Shown: positions 1-13,200, numbered from the stretch's first letter. The stretch is 64,000 bases of DNA from Erythrophleum ivorense (GCA_026724425.1 JAIUCV010000003.1:55569088-55633087), one strand, 5' to 3'. Notes: generated by a model not told the origin, from the letters alone. A program made the numbers and translations.

Positions 1-64
1 TTCATTTCCTTTCTGGATCTTCACTTCATTTCCTTTCTGGATCTTCACTTCATTTCCTTTCTTC
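1..64. repeat. 24-bp tandem repeat at window start
   Basis: A 24-base unit beginning ttcatttcctttctggatct is repeated about 2.6 times from the first base. The array probably continues to the left of the window. No coding role is visible. Confidence 0.85.
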
Positions 65-786
65 CATTTAATTAGTTCCTTTCACCTGTCGGTTTTTCAA
101 GCTTTTATCTAGTATTTGAATACCAATCCCAGGGGTTTTCTTAAAATTGAAGTTTAAAACAAGCTTAAGGTGCCATTTAGGAACCTTCCAGAAGAATTTG
201 GTGAGAACACATCCAATCAGCATAATACATAATAAGCTAACTTCGTGGAAAATATTAATCCCAAAATATACAAGAACTACCCTGAACCAGTAAATTAATA
301 GTGTCAATCAATTTTAAGGCCTACACATTACAAGCACATTGTTCAATCTAACATTCGTTGTCTTATCAAGTGATTACTTTAATAACTTAATTACGAGGAA
401 TGTTCAACAAAAGCAGAGTCAAAGAATGAAGCTTAACAGCATAAAGCTAAGTTTTGTTGATAGTCGTTATATATAATGACAAAATCACCATATGTTACTG
501 GGCCCCATGACCAAGTGGACCCCTCGTTACTTGAAGATCTAAAATTTCAAATTGTGCTCCTTTGGTTCTCTCATACATTCCCAGCAACCACAAGCATACT
601 TCTCGTAAGTTGCCGAGATACAAAGGGGGGAAAAAACTTTGTAACAAGCAAACTGAAGGTTCACTTCCCTTTGATAATAAGAAGATTGAAAACCAGCATT
701 GTAATTTTTTGGAAGTTTATTCATATTTAGATCATTTGACCCTCTCGGAGTTACTTACAGACTTGAAGGAACCTGAACATTTTTAG
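65..786. other. Non-coding stretch, nothing recognised
   Basis: AT-rich sequence without a supportable gene. Short open frames on both strands have no recognisable domain. The right end (about 735-786) has splice-acceptor-like pyrimidine/AG context leading into the orphan coding-like segment. Confidence 0.5.
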
Positions 787-942
787 TGGCCGAAGAATTG
801 CGCTTCCTCTTGGGGTGTCCGACATTGTCAAGAATCCTATCGGAGGCATTCTCGACACCCTCATCTTCTCACTTGAAGGCGTCGAATTTCTCGAAGAAGA
901 CGAGCCAGTCCAAGTCACAGAGAGCCGAAACTTGGTCCAGAT
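787..942 (+). pseudogene. Orphan exon-like segment, unidentified protein fragment
   Basis: This stretch is clearly more GC-rich than its surroundings and stays open in the plus frame that reads GRRIALPLGVSDIVKNPIGG and then LDTLIFSLEGVEFLEEDE. It is preceded by tttttag (possible acceptor) and followed by acg-gtacgg (possible donor), so it looks like an internal exon of about 155 bp. I do not recognise the family. No matching upstream or downstream exons are evident, so it may be a gene fragment, perhaps carried by the adjacent inverted-repeat element. The minus strand is also partly open, so the strand is uncertain. Confidence 0.3.
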
Positions 943-1054
943 TACGGTACGGGAGTTTTATTAGTGGCTACGTCATTCATACTCCTCCCAATTGAAAAAA
1001 AAAAATTCCAAATAAAACAAATAAAACTCACGTACTAATAATTTTTCATAATAT

Positions 1055-1200
1055 TTTCAGATTTTTTTGACAACTCCAGTTTCCTCTTCTGTAGTAATTT
1101 TCGCGGATTCTGTCACAGAAGAAGATTCTCTCACACACGTGTATCCCTCTTCTCTCGGATCCGAATTGTCTGTTGTGCGGCATCTGTCCGTTGCACTAAA
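1055..1200 (+). other. GC-richer, transit-peptide-like segment
   Basis: One plus frame is open and rich in Ser, Arg, Phe and Cys (for example FRGFCHRRRFSHTRVSLFSR), like an organelle transit peptide, but it has no start codon in a sensible position. A minus frame is open too and is acidic. The right part overlaps the outer end of the inverted-repeat element. I cannot decide between a captured exon and chance. Confidence 0.2.
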
Positions 1201-2372
1201 TTACAATCCAAATTTAAACGGTCAAAATTTTTTTTATCTTTTAATATTGTTTTTTTAAAATTCGTAATTAAAAAACTAACATCAAATCACAATTTATGGA
1301 TTCAGATTTCCTGCTGAAGTCAAATTACAGCATTAGCTGCTATAAACAAAACCTATCCGTCTATATAATCCAACGGCACTTGTCTCTTTTTTTTTGTTTT
1401 TTCTTCTTGGATAGTAAAATGGTACGTATCGAACGTATATTTTTTGACACCTAAAGCTTCACATTCAGTGCTCCTCAACTAATTGGCTTTTACAGCAGCA
1501 AATACGAATATGTGCGTATCGAAGCTTTATTTTTTGGCACCTGAAACTTCACTATCAGTGCTCCCCAATCGATTGGCTTTAATCTGGCAAAGCTTTCTCC
1601 ATTTGCTGCCACAGCGTGGACAAATCGTCATCCACCTCCATCTCTATATCCAATTATTTTTTTAAACCAACATTGCCTCAAGTACAAGTACCCAAAATGC
1701 AAAAACAAAGAAGCACAACACCAAAAAAAGATCACATGAGAAAACAAGACAATATAGAAAACACAACAAAAACATGGAAAGAAATACAAAAAATACATTA
1801 GCATGAAGTGTTCATACAAATATCATCAAGAATAGTTGGCTTCAATGGCTTAACCACCGTCCGCTGTCAATGGAATAGTATCCATGGCAGTCATTGTCAT
1901 AGTTGACAAAGGTTTGGCGTTATTCAAATCCTAGATGATAATCCAAGCAAATAAGAAAATGATACTCTGCTCTCTCCTTTTACATCTATAGAAAATTTGG
2001 CGCCAATATATTTGCCTTTTTTTTTTTCCATTTTTTCAGGTTTATATTAGTCCACTTTTTCAGGAGCCACCTGCTATACTGTTGAAGACGTTGAAGGTTA
2101 TGTGCGCAGGAGAAGAGCCTGTAGAGAATGACATCGGTTAGAGCTTTAAAGTGATCAAAAAATCAGATGCAATGAAATGTTGTGTTTTGCACAAAGATCC
2201 AAAAAAAAAAGGAGAAGACGAGTGCCGTCGGATTATATGGACGGATAGATTTTGTTTACAGCAGCTAATGCTGTAATTTGACTTATAACAGCAAATCTAA
2301 ATCCCACAATTTACTGGCACCTCACAAAACTCGCACAACAGAAAGGATCTCCGCGTGCAAGTTGCCTGCGCA
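1155..2372. mobile_element. DNA transposon-like element with long inverted ends (MULE-like)
   Basis: The left arm (about 1307-1383, reading attacagcattagctgctat, aacctatccgtctatataat, ccaacggcac) returns inverted at 2213-2298 (gtgccgtcggattatatgga, ttacagcagctaatgctgta). The match continues outward more weakly: tctgttgtgcgg near 1170 against cgcacaacagaaaggatct near 2335, with an extra ~90 bp of AT-rich sequence in the left arm. Terminal repeats longer than 100 bp with no transposase frame fit a non-autonomous Mutator-like element. Exact ends and the target duplication were not resolved. Confidence 0.55.
1421..1592. repeat. Two-copy tandem repeat, about 90 bp period
   Basis: The block starting gtacgtatcgaacgtatatt at 1422 and containing cagtgctcctcaactaattg is repeated from 1512 as gtgcgtatcgaagctttatt ... 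cagtgctccccaatcgattg. The copies are diverged. The repeat lies inside the long-inverted-end element. Confidence 0.7.
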
Positions 2373-2384
2373 CATCAACAGAGG

Positions 2385-2815
2385 GGAGCAGAGGGCAGGT
2401 TAATGGAGGGGGAGGAGGTTTAATGAGTTTTGTTTAGTTGGAAGAAAGAGGAAGAGAAAAAAGAGAAGATTATTGTTTGGTTAAAGAGAGGAGGGAAGAT
2501 AATTATATTTAGATAAATTTATTTTTATATTATTTTTTATTTTATTTTATATAAAATAAGTTATTTATATTAATATTTTTTAAAAAAATTATGAATTTTT
2601 TTTTTAATTTTAATTTTTGATTAAAAAAATTATCTTAATTTTTATTAAATATTAAAATATTAAAAGATAATAAAATAAATTACAACTTAAAAAATACTCG
2701 TCTCTTCCTCTCCTCTCCCCTCCAATTTTATCCAACTAACCATCTTATCCTCCTTCCCTCCCTTCTCCTCCCTTTCAAAAATCTCCAACCAAACATACTC
2801 TAAAGATGTAGACAA
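2385..2815. mobile_element. MITE-like element with purine/pyrimidine-rich arms
   Basis: The left arm is purine-rich (gttggaagaaagaggaagag, ttgtttggttaaagagagga) and the right arm is pyrimidine-rich (ctcttcctctcctctcccct, ccaaccaaacatactct). Reversed, the right arm reads tgtttggttggag, matching the left arm. The core is almost pure AT. This is the architecture of a small inverted-repeat transposon, but the arms are simple in sequence, so support is only moderate. Confidence 0.4.
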
Positions 2816-5798
2816 TTTATTTAAATTTTTGGACAGTTTATATTTTTTAAATTTTGATAATTTTTTAATTTTAAAAAAATAAAATAAAAATAATTTTTTG
2901 ATTATAAATTTAAAAAAATAAGAATTTAAATTAAAAAATTTAAAATCTAAAATATAAATCATTTAAATTAAATTTAAATGATTGAGATGAGTTGTGCATG
3001 AAGAGAAAGTTCTCTCTCCATCAAAGAACTCTCAATTAAACCTATGCTAGACACCATCCAGCATTGGCTAGCCAATGGCAAGGCGACGGCCAAAATGGAG
3101 CCCTTTACTGGTGTAGATTTCTTATCTCGTCCCTCTCGTTTTTATATGTAATTGTTACCTGTCATGAAAGAATTGGGCAAATGCTTTATGGGTAATGTCA
3201 CGTTTGGTGAGAAACCCAGTTAGGTCAGTTCCCTTTTCGCCATCAGCGATGCTTTCCTTCTTCTTGGGAGGATTTTGTTACTTTTTTCTGTTGCTGGTGT
3301 TACTCTGAGGGTGATTAAGCTATGCTTGTTTTTCTAAGAAAAGTAATAGTTTGAGATCTGGTTTTGAATTGAAATTGAAGAAAGTAAGGGCTGCGATGAA
3401 GCGAGATTTTAATTGGGATGGAAAGCGTTGTCATTAAAGAAGGAAGCAAATATTTAGATTCTGCATGGCCGGGAATCATCTCAGCCTGAGTTCTGACGGA
3501 TTTGAATTCAAGAAAAATTATTGTTTCAAGGCCTAGCGCAATTATTATCAGGGCCAAGTCAATTTAGTCAAAAAAAAATTTTGACAAAAAATTTAAATAT
3601 TTATATCTTTATGTTGGTTCAATTATTTTTAACATATCACCATTTATTTTGATATATTTTTTTCAAAATATAAAAAATATGAATTTAAAAAAAATGAAAA
3701 AAAAAATGTAAATATAGTAGTTAAAGTTTTAAAAAATACATATTTTTTTAATTCATTTTCTCTTATTTGAATATAATAATCATATTTAAGAGAATTCTAA
3801 TAAAAATCTTGACTCCTTTAGTCATTTTTACTTTATAAAATATATTTAAAATTTTTTTATTAAAATTATAAAAAGACTCTTAAAAAAAGAATTTTTTTAA
3901 ATTTTTTCCTATATTTATATATACATATATATATATAATATGTATATATAGCTGGGTGTGATAAGATCAGAAAGTTAGTCTGAAACTCATCCTAACTCGA
4001 CCTTTTATCCCACTTTAACACTATTCAAAAAAACTTTATTTTATAAAATTTTCTAAGTCATTCATGCCCGATATTGATTAAGTAAGGTTGGATCAACCAA
4101 ATCAATTAAGCCATAGCACCCCTAGCAAATTTAAGTGCTTTTTGTGTAAGATTTTAGCCAATTAATTTTGTAACATTCTACTAGCTGTTTAATATTAAAA
4201 AAAGGGGGGGATAAAAATTGAAAATAAAATATTATTTTATAAATAAAAATTATTTTTTATTTTCATTTTAAAAAATAATAAAAATTTAATACTATTAAAT
4301 GATAATAATAATAATAATAATAAATATTATATAAAACTTTTTTATTTTATTTTCTTTAACCTATCAAAGTGAAACCCACAATAACAAAGGAAATACTTTG
4401 GGAGGGTGAGAAGAAGAAATAGAAGGTGTCAAAAAAAAATTATAAAATATTATTAGTATGCATGTGCCATTTTATTTAATTTAAACCTTTTTGGTTGAAG
4501 GGGATGTGAATGAAGGACCAAGTACCTAAGAAATTCTTCTTTCATCTTCAGGATATGGGGCTCAGGCCCCCATTCTCAGCCAATGAACAGGCTTCTTTTT
4601 CCTTTGGTTTGAGGAGGCGTTCCTATTCCCAATATAAGATTACGCATATTCCACTATCAACAATTGTGCATCTATAAATTAATATATAATTACTTTTATT
4701 ATATATAAATCTGATTATAAATCATTTTACCAATAATTTGTATTTTATTTTATTTTCATATGTTATATATATAACTAATCTCTTTAGACAAGACAATTTT
4801 TTTTAATTTACAAATATTCTTTTGAAGCTTGGACCTCATAAAAGGAACCAAGATCCTTTAAAGATAACATTTTTTCAAAGTGTGAGGAGGGAAGTAGGTT
4901 TCATAAATTTATAATTAAAAAAAAATAGATAAGAGATACCTCAGAGAGAACTTTAGAAGGCAAACTTCAGAAAAGAGGAAGAACAAAAGAAATTTCTGTG
5001 TCTATGCTTAAAAGGAATAAGATAGATTTTTCCCACCTATAGTATAGGAACTGACTTCCTGACTCGCTATGATTTTTTCAATTACACGTATAAATGAAAA
5101 ATGTTTACATGGAACGAAAATTTTGTTTGTAGAACACTGAAACCAGGTAATACTAAGCCCAGTAATCATCTAGTTTTCAAAAAGCTATTCAGGTCATGAG
5201 GAAGGTCCATCCAAATACGTCTTGATCTTAGTAAAACTTAATAATTAAATCCCATCTCAAATCTTGACGATTGTCCAATTTGGGACATTAACACTTATGC
5301 CTCAGTTTTTGGCGGTGAACTACAACTAAAATGTAAATGGACCATAATTTTTCTTGAATATGAAACTCCCAATGATGCCATTTCAGTTGTTTAATTAAAA
5401 CTCTAACATCTCACTTAAACTCTTCCACGGTTGCAGCTTCCAAAAGATGTAGTGCATGCAATTTTTGTACTTAGATCAGGAAACTAAACAGGCATAAACA
5501 CTCATCTATTTAGGATTGCCGCGTGACTCAGGCCCACAAATAGATGAGGATCATGCATATCTGGAAAATGCATTTCATATGTTAGGAAATTCAAATCAGC
5601 AATCATCTTGACTGATAAAAAAGCGTAGCTGAATTAAAGAATGCAATCATATATGGGACATAAAATGGCCATTAAGTAAAACAAAACAAAATAAAATGTC
5701 AGTTTTCACTTTCCATTAGAATATCTAATAAACAAACATGAAAAATATATAAAATAAAGCTTTCTTTTTTATACTTGGGCAAGTCTATTTGACCATTT
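2816..5798. other. Intergenic AT-rich sequence downstream of GDI
   Basis: No supportable gene. It holds long A/T tracts, an (aat)n run near 4300-4322 and a (ta)n run near 3915-3950. The 3000-3560 part is less AT-rich and could be a very old gene or element remnant, but no frame gives a recognisable domain. Confidence 0.5.
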
Positions 5799-8700
5799 TT
5801 ATTCAGTCGCAGCACTTGCAGCAGTCAGATCCACAGAAAGATCAAGAGCCTGAAACAAACAATAAAGAAATTAATGTGAGCCAATGAGGAATTCGATTGT
5901 TTATTAATAAATAATTCGCATCACATTTTTCTAAGAAGGATAAAAATACTATAACATGTCCTAATCTGTGTAGGGTTACAACTTATTACAAGGAAAATGG
6001 TCTAAGTTTACATCTTGCTTGTAATAAATAGAAATATGCCTTTTTCCTGCCATGCGTACCAGCTGCAGGTACAGTATTGAATAAGAAATTATGCTTTATT
6101 TGTCAAAAAATTAAATAACCGAACAAAAAGGAGACTAGTCCAAGTTTGCACCAAAAAGATGTTTTTAAATAAAAAGATAACATTGACCAAAGAAAAATTG
6201 CAACTTATTAAGTGTTAAAATAAATCTCAATTTATTTCCCCGCTTCTTCTGTCTTCCTCATTATAAAGGTTTTTTCTAATCTCTCAATTCCTAAAAGCTG
6301 TGTAATTTTGGTTGTGATTTGGTGAAATATGCAATTTCATTAGAATATCAAATACTAAATAATTACCTTTCCAGTGATCTTACTGTACAGTGCAAGCACA
6401 TCTTTTACCGTGGACTCAAAGTGCGTAGTAGGATCGTAGCTCTACAAGCAATGTAATATCCAGTCAACTAAGCTGATTTTTGCAGATAAAATGAATAAAT
6501 TCCCTCATATAGGTTGAATAAGAAGGATGATAAAATTTCACATACTTTATGATGGAAATAAACTGTAGACAAACATAACGCTAAATATTTGAAGATAATA
6601 TGTAACTGTGGGTTTATAAGTTGTAACATCTTCCGCAACATAAAATGTCAAAAGGATATTTCGTTGTGTCAAGACTCAAGAATCATTTCACTCAAAAGTT
6701 TGAGTTGAAGTGATCTTTGACATGGTATCAAAGTCACACAAATTAAGCAGGCACATTTGTAATGGAGTGGTATGTTGTTTCTATATATATCCCAATTCAA
6801 GCTCCCTTTCACAAGGGATAAGGAAAAGAAAGCAAGTGAAAAAATAAAATATTCAGAGAGAGTCTACTTACTGTAGAGATAAAGCAACCATCAGCTTCAT
6901 AATCATTATCGGGTTCGTATCTGTCATAAGTGTCATAGAATATCTCATCTACAGGTCCCAGAAGGTCAATACCAGGCTTCAATTCCACCTCAGGTTGGTC
7001 AGTCTCTGCTTCTGTCGTGACAAAAGCAATATACTTTCCTTTTGCTGCAACGTTATGAGCATAAGAGCAGCAAAACAGATACCTGCAATAACAAGGGAAA
7101 TCAAGAGTCAGTTCCTAAAAGGTTGGAATCAGAAATTTACAACTAAGAGTCCATTCTTTTACTCACATTTAGCTTTATGATTTGTCATTCATAACAAATT
7201 GATAAGATACTGTATGCTTAATCACATTTTCATACTAGTGGTCTCGCTATCTCACTTCTTCACCATTAGCATTCTTTGGTGATAAAGACAAGAAACTTTA
7301 TCTTCACCTTTCTTTTTCACTTTTCAACTTGAAAATTTGAAGTTCATTTTGCAGTTAGCAATTTTTCATGTATTAAATAGCAGTAGTCATCAATTGCCAA
7401 ATACTAAATATTTTATACCTATGAAGGCCATAGTTTGTCCTTTCATCATTTGTGATTTGTAAAATAAGAAATCAATGAAGGCTATGGTTTGTCCTTACAT
7501 ATCTGATTTACGACCAAGTTGCTTTTGTGGCAGAATGACCTGTGCTGAGTGAGAATCGTTGGTATCTGGAATAGGATGGCTCATAATACATATTGCGCGT
7601 GCAACTTTTCCGACCTTTTTGACCTATAAGTCAATTAAATATTGGCAAATGAAGATTAGAATCATATTTTTAGACATACTAGTGAATATTTATATTACTT
7701 TTTGGTTTTAATCATGAAAACTTACATTTCTGATCATTAAATAAACATATGAGAGAAGCTAATAGATACCCTCAAGAAATCTAGGAGGATACCTTATCAG
7801 GTAGATATGATGGATCACACACAACCTTCTTGCATTTAGCTGTTTCTCCTTCAGAGGTCACGCCGATGGCCTTCCCACTATCATCAAACTCAACCTGCTC
7901 AGTAGAAAATAAAATGTGAAAAGAAATAAACAGAGAGGAATGTGAAACAGAAAATAAAATAAATTAGGAAAACATGAAGAAGATATAAGAACTTGGGAAG
8001 ACAAAATGAACTGCTTTAAATTTCTTGCAAATGACAAGCTAGAGAAGAAATATCCTTACTATTCAATTTAATTTCTTGACAGAAGTGATTCATCATTACG
8101 AATTTTAGTAGATAGGTGATCATCATTCTATTATAAAGCAGGTTGCGCATTCAAATACAGTAGATGGAAACCTAAAATTCATGCTTTCCTTTATAAGTAT
8201 TTGAAATCAAATAAGTTAAGGGGATATAAACCATATATGGATATAACAATGCTACCATTTGTGTGTCAGAGAGTTAGAGAGCGTAAGAGAGGTAAGCAGG
8301 AAAATAATTCTTTATATAATTTGCTTCAGTACTCAATAAAGCATAGGATGTCCTTGTTGTGTACCTCAACATAAGAAACAAAATTAGAAGGAGGGAGTTA
8401 TTTTATGACAAAGGAGAAGTGGGGAATAGAAAAAACTGGACTGCGAAAACTTTTGTCACCTAAGGGGTCATTATGTTGCAATAATCACTGAGCTGAGATA
8501 AATTTTAATCCTTAGACACAGTAAGAGTATTCTTTAGGACATAGGAGGAAGTCACTTTGCAAGTAACTCAGATTAAGTTTTTTATCCTTTCCTTTTTTTT
8601 TTTCCAATCTTTAAACACCAACAAGCCTAAAGGACATTTCATAGTAGAAAAGCATCAAGATACAAGCTTCTCACCACTCCTTGTAGTAATTCAAATAATC

Positions 8701-11240
8701 TTCCTGAATACTGAAGCATGATCATAGACTTACCTTGCATTCTGGTTTGTTGAGCATGTAAGTTCCACCATACACTGCACTCAAACGAGCAAATGCCTAT
8801 TTGCCATCAAAGAAATGAATGTTAGCTCCTGATGTATAATAACTTCAGAGGACAGAGAGAGACGGAAAACCTGTGGCAATTCTCCCAGTCCATATAGTGG
8901 ATATATGTAAGGTGAGCCACCTTGAAAACGTGCTAGGGACTCTGCATAAAGCTAGATAAAATAGAAAGTAGTATTACATGCTTATGTAGGTTATGAAGTG
9001 ATTCTATCTGTGTAAAACATCAATAGAATCAACTGAAAGGTATAAGCAAGAAAATCACATGAAGGAAAGACAGAGGAAGCCTAAGGAATCAAGGTAATAA
9101 CATTTGGTATATCCAACAATCAAGGAATAAAACGGTCCACAAGAATATCCCACTCTTCTATATTTAGTGAAAAAAAAAAATCTAATGATTAACTTACAAT
9201 ATTCTTCGCATTATCATAAGAAAGAAGAAGAAAACATTATATGCCAAATGACTATATGGTCCAGAACCTTATGCTTTGGCCGTTAGAGTCAAATAAAAGG
9301 TAAACATAAAGAATGATATCTAATGACCCTTGTTGACATAAAATTGTAGCAAATAGTGAAATCTTTTCATAAGGTAATATCCAAATTTTCTTTTATCAAT
9401 GTCAGCTTTTGGTACAAATTAATAATTTTTTCACTGTAATTTTCAGGATAGTTCGGTATTACCAAGAAAAAGTTCATCATTTGTATGTCATGATGATAAC
9501 AACAGAGAAACTAATGTGTTTGACAGAGAACAGACTAGGCTCATCTTATGGTCACAGTTCTATTCATTGTCATCCATTTACAAAGGCTAAGAAGAAAAGC
9601 CTTGAAATTCCTAGAATTTTCAGTAGCTCAGGGATTTGAATTATATTTTGTACTGTAATAATACAATTAAATATCATTCACAACCAAGTGGCTCAAGCAA
9701 TAAGACACGCTTGAACTTAATAATTAAAGGACCTCTGCAATGTCAGGGTTCGAGCTTGCTAAAAAACACTTGTCGAGATGGGTAGCCATGGACCTGAATG
9801 AGATTAGTTCCATAGCCAAAGGGTGTGGGGTTACTTGTGGGAAACCATAAAAAATAAAATATCATTCACAACCGTCTTTAACATGATCTTGGAAAATGTA
9901 TAATATAGAAAATTATTGATAGTTTGTTATCATAATCTAAATGTCTATGACCTATATGATATTTCTCTTTTATGTTTTGATCCTACTCTGGGTAAGAGTA
10001 CCCAGTTTTGAGTGATTGCCTTTGAATCATCATGATATTTAGGTGGCACACAATAATGAATTTAATTTATGAATTTCTTCTGCATCATATCACTAAATGA
10101 GCATAGGAAGATAATTCGTATAGCTTATACCTTTATTCTCTCTACAAAGTCCTTGGCTGGCTGATCCAAGTAATTATCATCACTATGAAGTGCCAAGGCA
10201 TGACCAATAAAATCAATTGTATCATCTTCCAACCCATATTTCCTACATTTTGAAGAACCATTCAAAATTTTAAACACAGCTTGAATCAAAGTATAAAACT
10301 GTATCAAAAAGCAGAGCCAATACAACGGCCAACTACTGTAAAAATTTATCTCATAAGCTTATTGAAATGAATATGTAAAAGCTGTAAATCTGATGTTTAT
10401 CCTAATATAATATTTTCTTTGCCTTGCCTGGTCGTGTATCATTCTATTATTCTGCTGTAATGGTTGCAGGATAAATTAAGAAAAGGGTTCAGTTCATGAA
10501 GAAATTAAACATATCCAAATATCGCAGATGGTACAACTTAATCTTGTTCGAAAGTTCTTTTAACAATAAAACTTTTTCATCGTTTAATTTGATGTGCATA
10601 GTCCTATGCTTATGTTAAGGCAAAAAAAGCTTCATTTTATTTAAATTAATGTGAAAAGAGGCAAAACAAGGGATGAAAAACAATTTTGTAATTTGGGTAT
10701 TTGAAACTTGAAAGGAAAAGAAATGGAAGTGGATACATACGAAATTAGCTGCCTCGCAGTAACTAGGTTCAAATCTAGCCCTTCATGAGATTTTGGATCG
10801 CTCTCTTCATAGTCTTGTACATAAATGAAGAACTTTCGAGCACGGCGCTTCTCAAACAATCCCATCAATGGTGATTTCAGTGCTTCAACATCTGTTGCTG
10901 GAACTTTGTAGATCTAAAAGGTAAAGTATTCTGTCATAAGATTTTACTCTGAAATGCTAAATGTAAAGTTTCCAATATTGAAAAGTACAAATCAAGCAAA
11001 ATTAGGCTAGAAAATGAGTTATATAATGAATATTGAACAGACCTTTCCCTTATTATACACAAAACTGCCATCTACAGCTTTAAAATTCAAATACTTTGTA
11101 ACATCAGTGTGGATTAGTATGCGAACCAAACCTCCATTAGCCATCATGAACTACAAAAAGCAGATAGCAAAATGAAAGATTCATCTTATAGCAGAAAGAA
11201 CAGTCCACAAGACAAACTATCCAAGGTAAAAGTATATATG

Positions 11241-11271
<31 letters not shown>

Positions 11272-12906
11272 TTTCTTCTAAAGCATGGAAAAGAGTTTGA
11301 AGCAAATTGCATTTTTTCCTCACACAAAAGCAAGATTCTTGTACAGAAACATCATATGATTTTGCAGTAAGAAGCTGAAGAACTTGGTATATACATGACA
11401 GAGAGAATATCATATGAGTAAAGATTTGTTACCCAACTAAAATTCAAAGGTAAACCTAAAAAAAAAAGTGAGGAATTGACATAATAAAATTGATAGCCAC
11501 ACACAAGAAATCCAATGTAAGCACATTTCTCAACAGCAAAGGAAGTAAACAATGTAAAATTGTGATATTTTGATGCAGTAAGAAGGCTATGGTCTCTTTT
11601 TTTTTTGGGGGTTGATTTACATGTCATGCAATAGAAGTTTAGTTACCTTAGGTATCATATCAACATTAAACTCCCTACTTGAGCCCAACTGCTCTGGCGG
11701 CTGCTCATCTCCCCTAAACCGCTTCCATATCTACACAACCAAAAAAGACTATTTAAGATGGAAAGAGAAAACGAAAAGGAAAAAAAAAAATTGTTGAACA
11801 ATTAGATAAGTCCTACGCTTCTAAGTAAATCATCATCATGGGGCATTAACCTGTGTAAGATTAAGAGATGTAGACTCTCCTCCATAGTAGTCATTTCTGT
11901 CCATGTGCAACACCTAATTCAAGGGGATAGCAGATAAAGGAATAAGGCAATTTATGAACACATCATCTTAAGAAGCACCAACACTAATTCCAAGGGTATA
12001 TATTCAGGAAATGATGCCTTGATAACAATTTGACGTATGTTTACAATCTTCTATGTCACATAATATCTTCAGAAAAACCATTAACTATCCTTCTTAGTAA
12101 TAATTTTAGCAATATGGTTGTAAAAGGCGTGATGGATGAAAGTGGATGGGGGAAAAAAGAAAGGATAGAAAATGAGGATTGAAAATGATTATATGCTTGC
12201 TTGATAAAATAATAACTAAAAAATCAAATGAAATGCCTTTTCATGTTAAGATGAATAACAAGTGAAAATGAAATGCAAATAGCTTAAACAAAAGATCATT
12301 TTTTACCATCTATGCCCAGCATCTTATCTTGGATCCCCTAAATTTCTTAAAAATTTGATGATATTAATTTCAAAGAGAGATAGGCACATTATGTGTGAAA
12401 CTCATGTACATTGTGGAATCCACTACTTAGTTCACCACTTGATTGAATCCTGCACACAATGTGTCTATGTCTATACGAAATTGACATAGCAGTCAACTTG
12501 CTAAGAATTAGTGAGAATCCAAATCCCCAAATGCTACCAAATGGATCCTGTCAGTTTGATAAACACAGGGGCGTGTGTGGACCCACTCAAATAATAAACC
12601 AAGAGTCCAACACACATTATATCTATGTCCCTACCAAAATTGATAGAGGAACACAAAAAAACTTCCCACCATCTCCATTTGCATTTTCTTTTCCTATTCT
12701 GTTACCTCTCCTACCAATTAAATTCTTAATCCATCAAAACTCAAATTCAACAGAACAAAAATGAAACAAGCAATCTGCAAATGAAGAAAAGAAAGTGAAA
12801 GAATAAAAGAATCACTGACTTTAAGGCCATCAACAGAGAGAAGGCCACTGAGTATGCATTCCTTGAGCCCTGTACCGAGGACGATCACATCATACTCTTC
12901 ATCCAT
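5799..12906 (-). CDS. GDI: Rab GDP-dissociation inhibitor (complete, 13 coding exons)
   Basis: Extracts GDP-bound, prenylated Rab GTPases from membranes and keeps them soluble in the cytosol for vesicle traffic. Exons in transcript order: 12906-12820, 11913-11851, 11730-11647, 11150-11043, 10913-10741, 10242-10131, 8951-8871, 8796-8734, 7894-7793, 7623-7499, 7082-6872, 6441-6367, 5849-5799 (stop TAA). All introns are GT-AG and phases join to 444 codons, the usual GDI length. It begins MDEEYDVIVLGTGLKECILS, the FAD-like GxGxxxC fold of the GDI/REP family. Conserved regions follow: DRNDYYGGESTSLNL (about residue 33), LIHTDVTKYLNFKAVDGS (about 90), YPLYGLGELPQAFARLSAVY (about 227) and SYDPTTHFESTV near the C-terminus. 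No disrupting changes are seen, so it looks functional. Which GDI paralogue it is cannot be told here. Confidence 0.97.
9669..9873 (+). mobile_element. SINE with perfect 17-bp target duplication, in GDI intron 6
   Basis: The 17-mer aaatatcattcacaacc occurs at 9669-9685 and again at 9857-9873, exactly flanking a 171-bp body. The body starts with a tRNA-like box A (gtggctcaagcaataag), carries a box B (gggttcgagcttgc) about 60 bp in, and ends in an A-rich tail (ccataaaaaataa). This is the textbook layout of a tRNA-derived plant SINE inserted by LINE machinery. The identical duplication suggests a fairly young insertion. It lies in antisense orientation to GDI, between exons 6 and 7. Confidence 0.88.
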
Positions 12907-13200
12907 GGCGAATCGACTTCAGATGAATCAAGGATATCGAAATGTTACGAGAAAAAGAAGGGTGTTTTTAAGACAGAGAGGTCTGAAAATGAGTATAGAC
13001 GTGGGAGATTTCGACATAGGATTTTGTTTGGTTGAGAATTGGAGCAGGTCTTTCGCGGGAAGTAACGAGACTAACGCCAACCGTATAACTGGGTTCATGT
13101 TAAAAGTATGGAGCGTGCGCTACACGCTCTCTCTTTGTTTCTGTTCTCTTGTCAAGAGGGGTGGAGTGTAATCCACGCGAGTTGGGTTAATGAGGGACTA
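12907..13200 (-). promoter_or_regulatory. 5' leader and promoter region of GDI
   Basis: Directly upstream of the GDI start codon the sequence is less AT-rich than its surroundings up to about 13180, consistent with a 5' untranslated leader and core promoter. I see no convincing TATA box at a fixed distance, and the transcription start is not determined. Confidence 0.4.

Noticed and set aside
9409..9639. 76-codon plus-strand frame in GDI intron 6
   Set aside because: Antisense to GDI within an intron, with no recognisable motif.
11186..11413. Open frame on the minus strand overlapping GDI intron 3
   Set aside because: Its sequence comes from a (ta)n microsatellite and intron; the GDI exons fully explain the locus.
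12459..12764. 101-codon plus-strand open frame in GDI intron 1
   Set aside because: Low-complexity composition, no domain, and it lies inside a well-supported intron of the opposite-strand gene.
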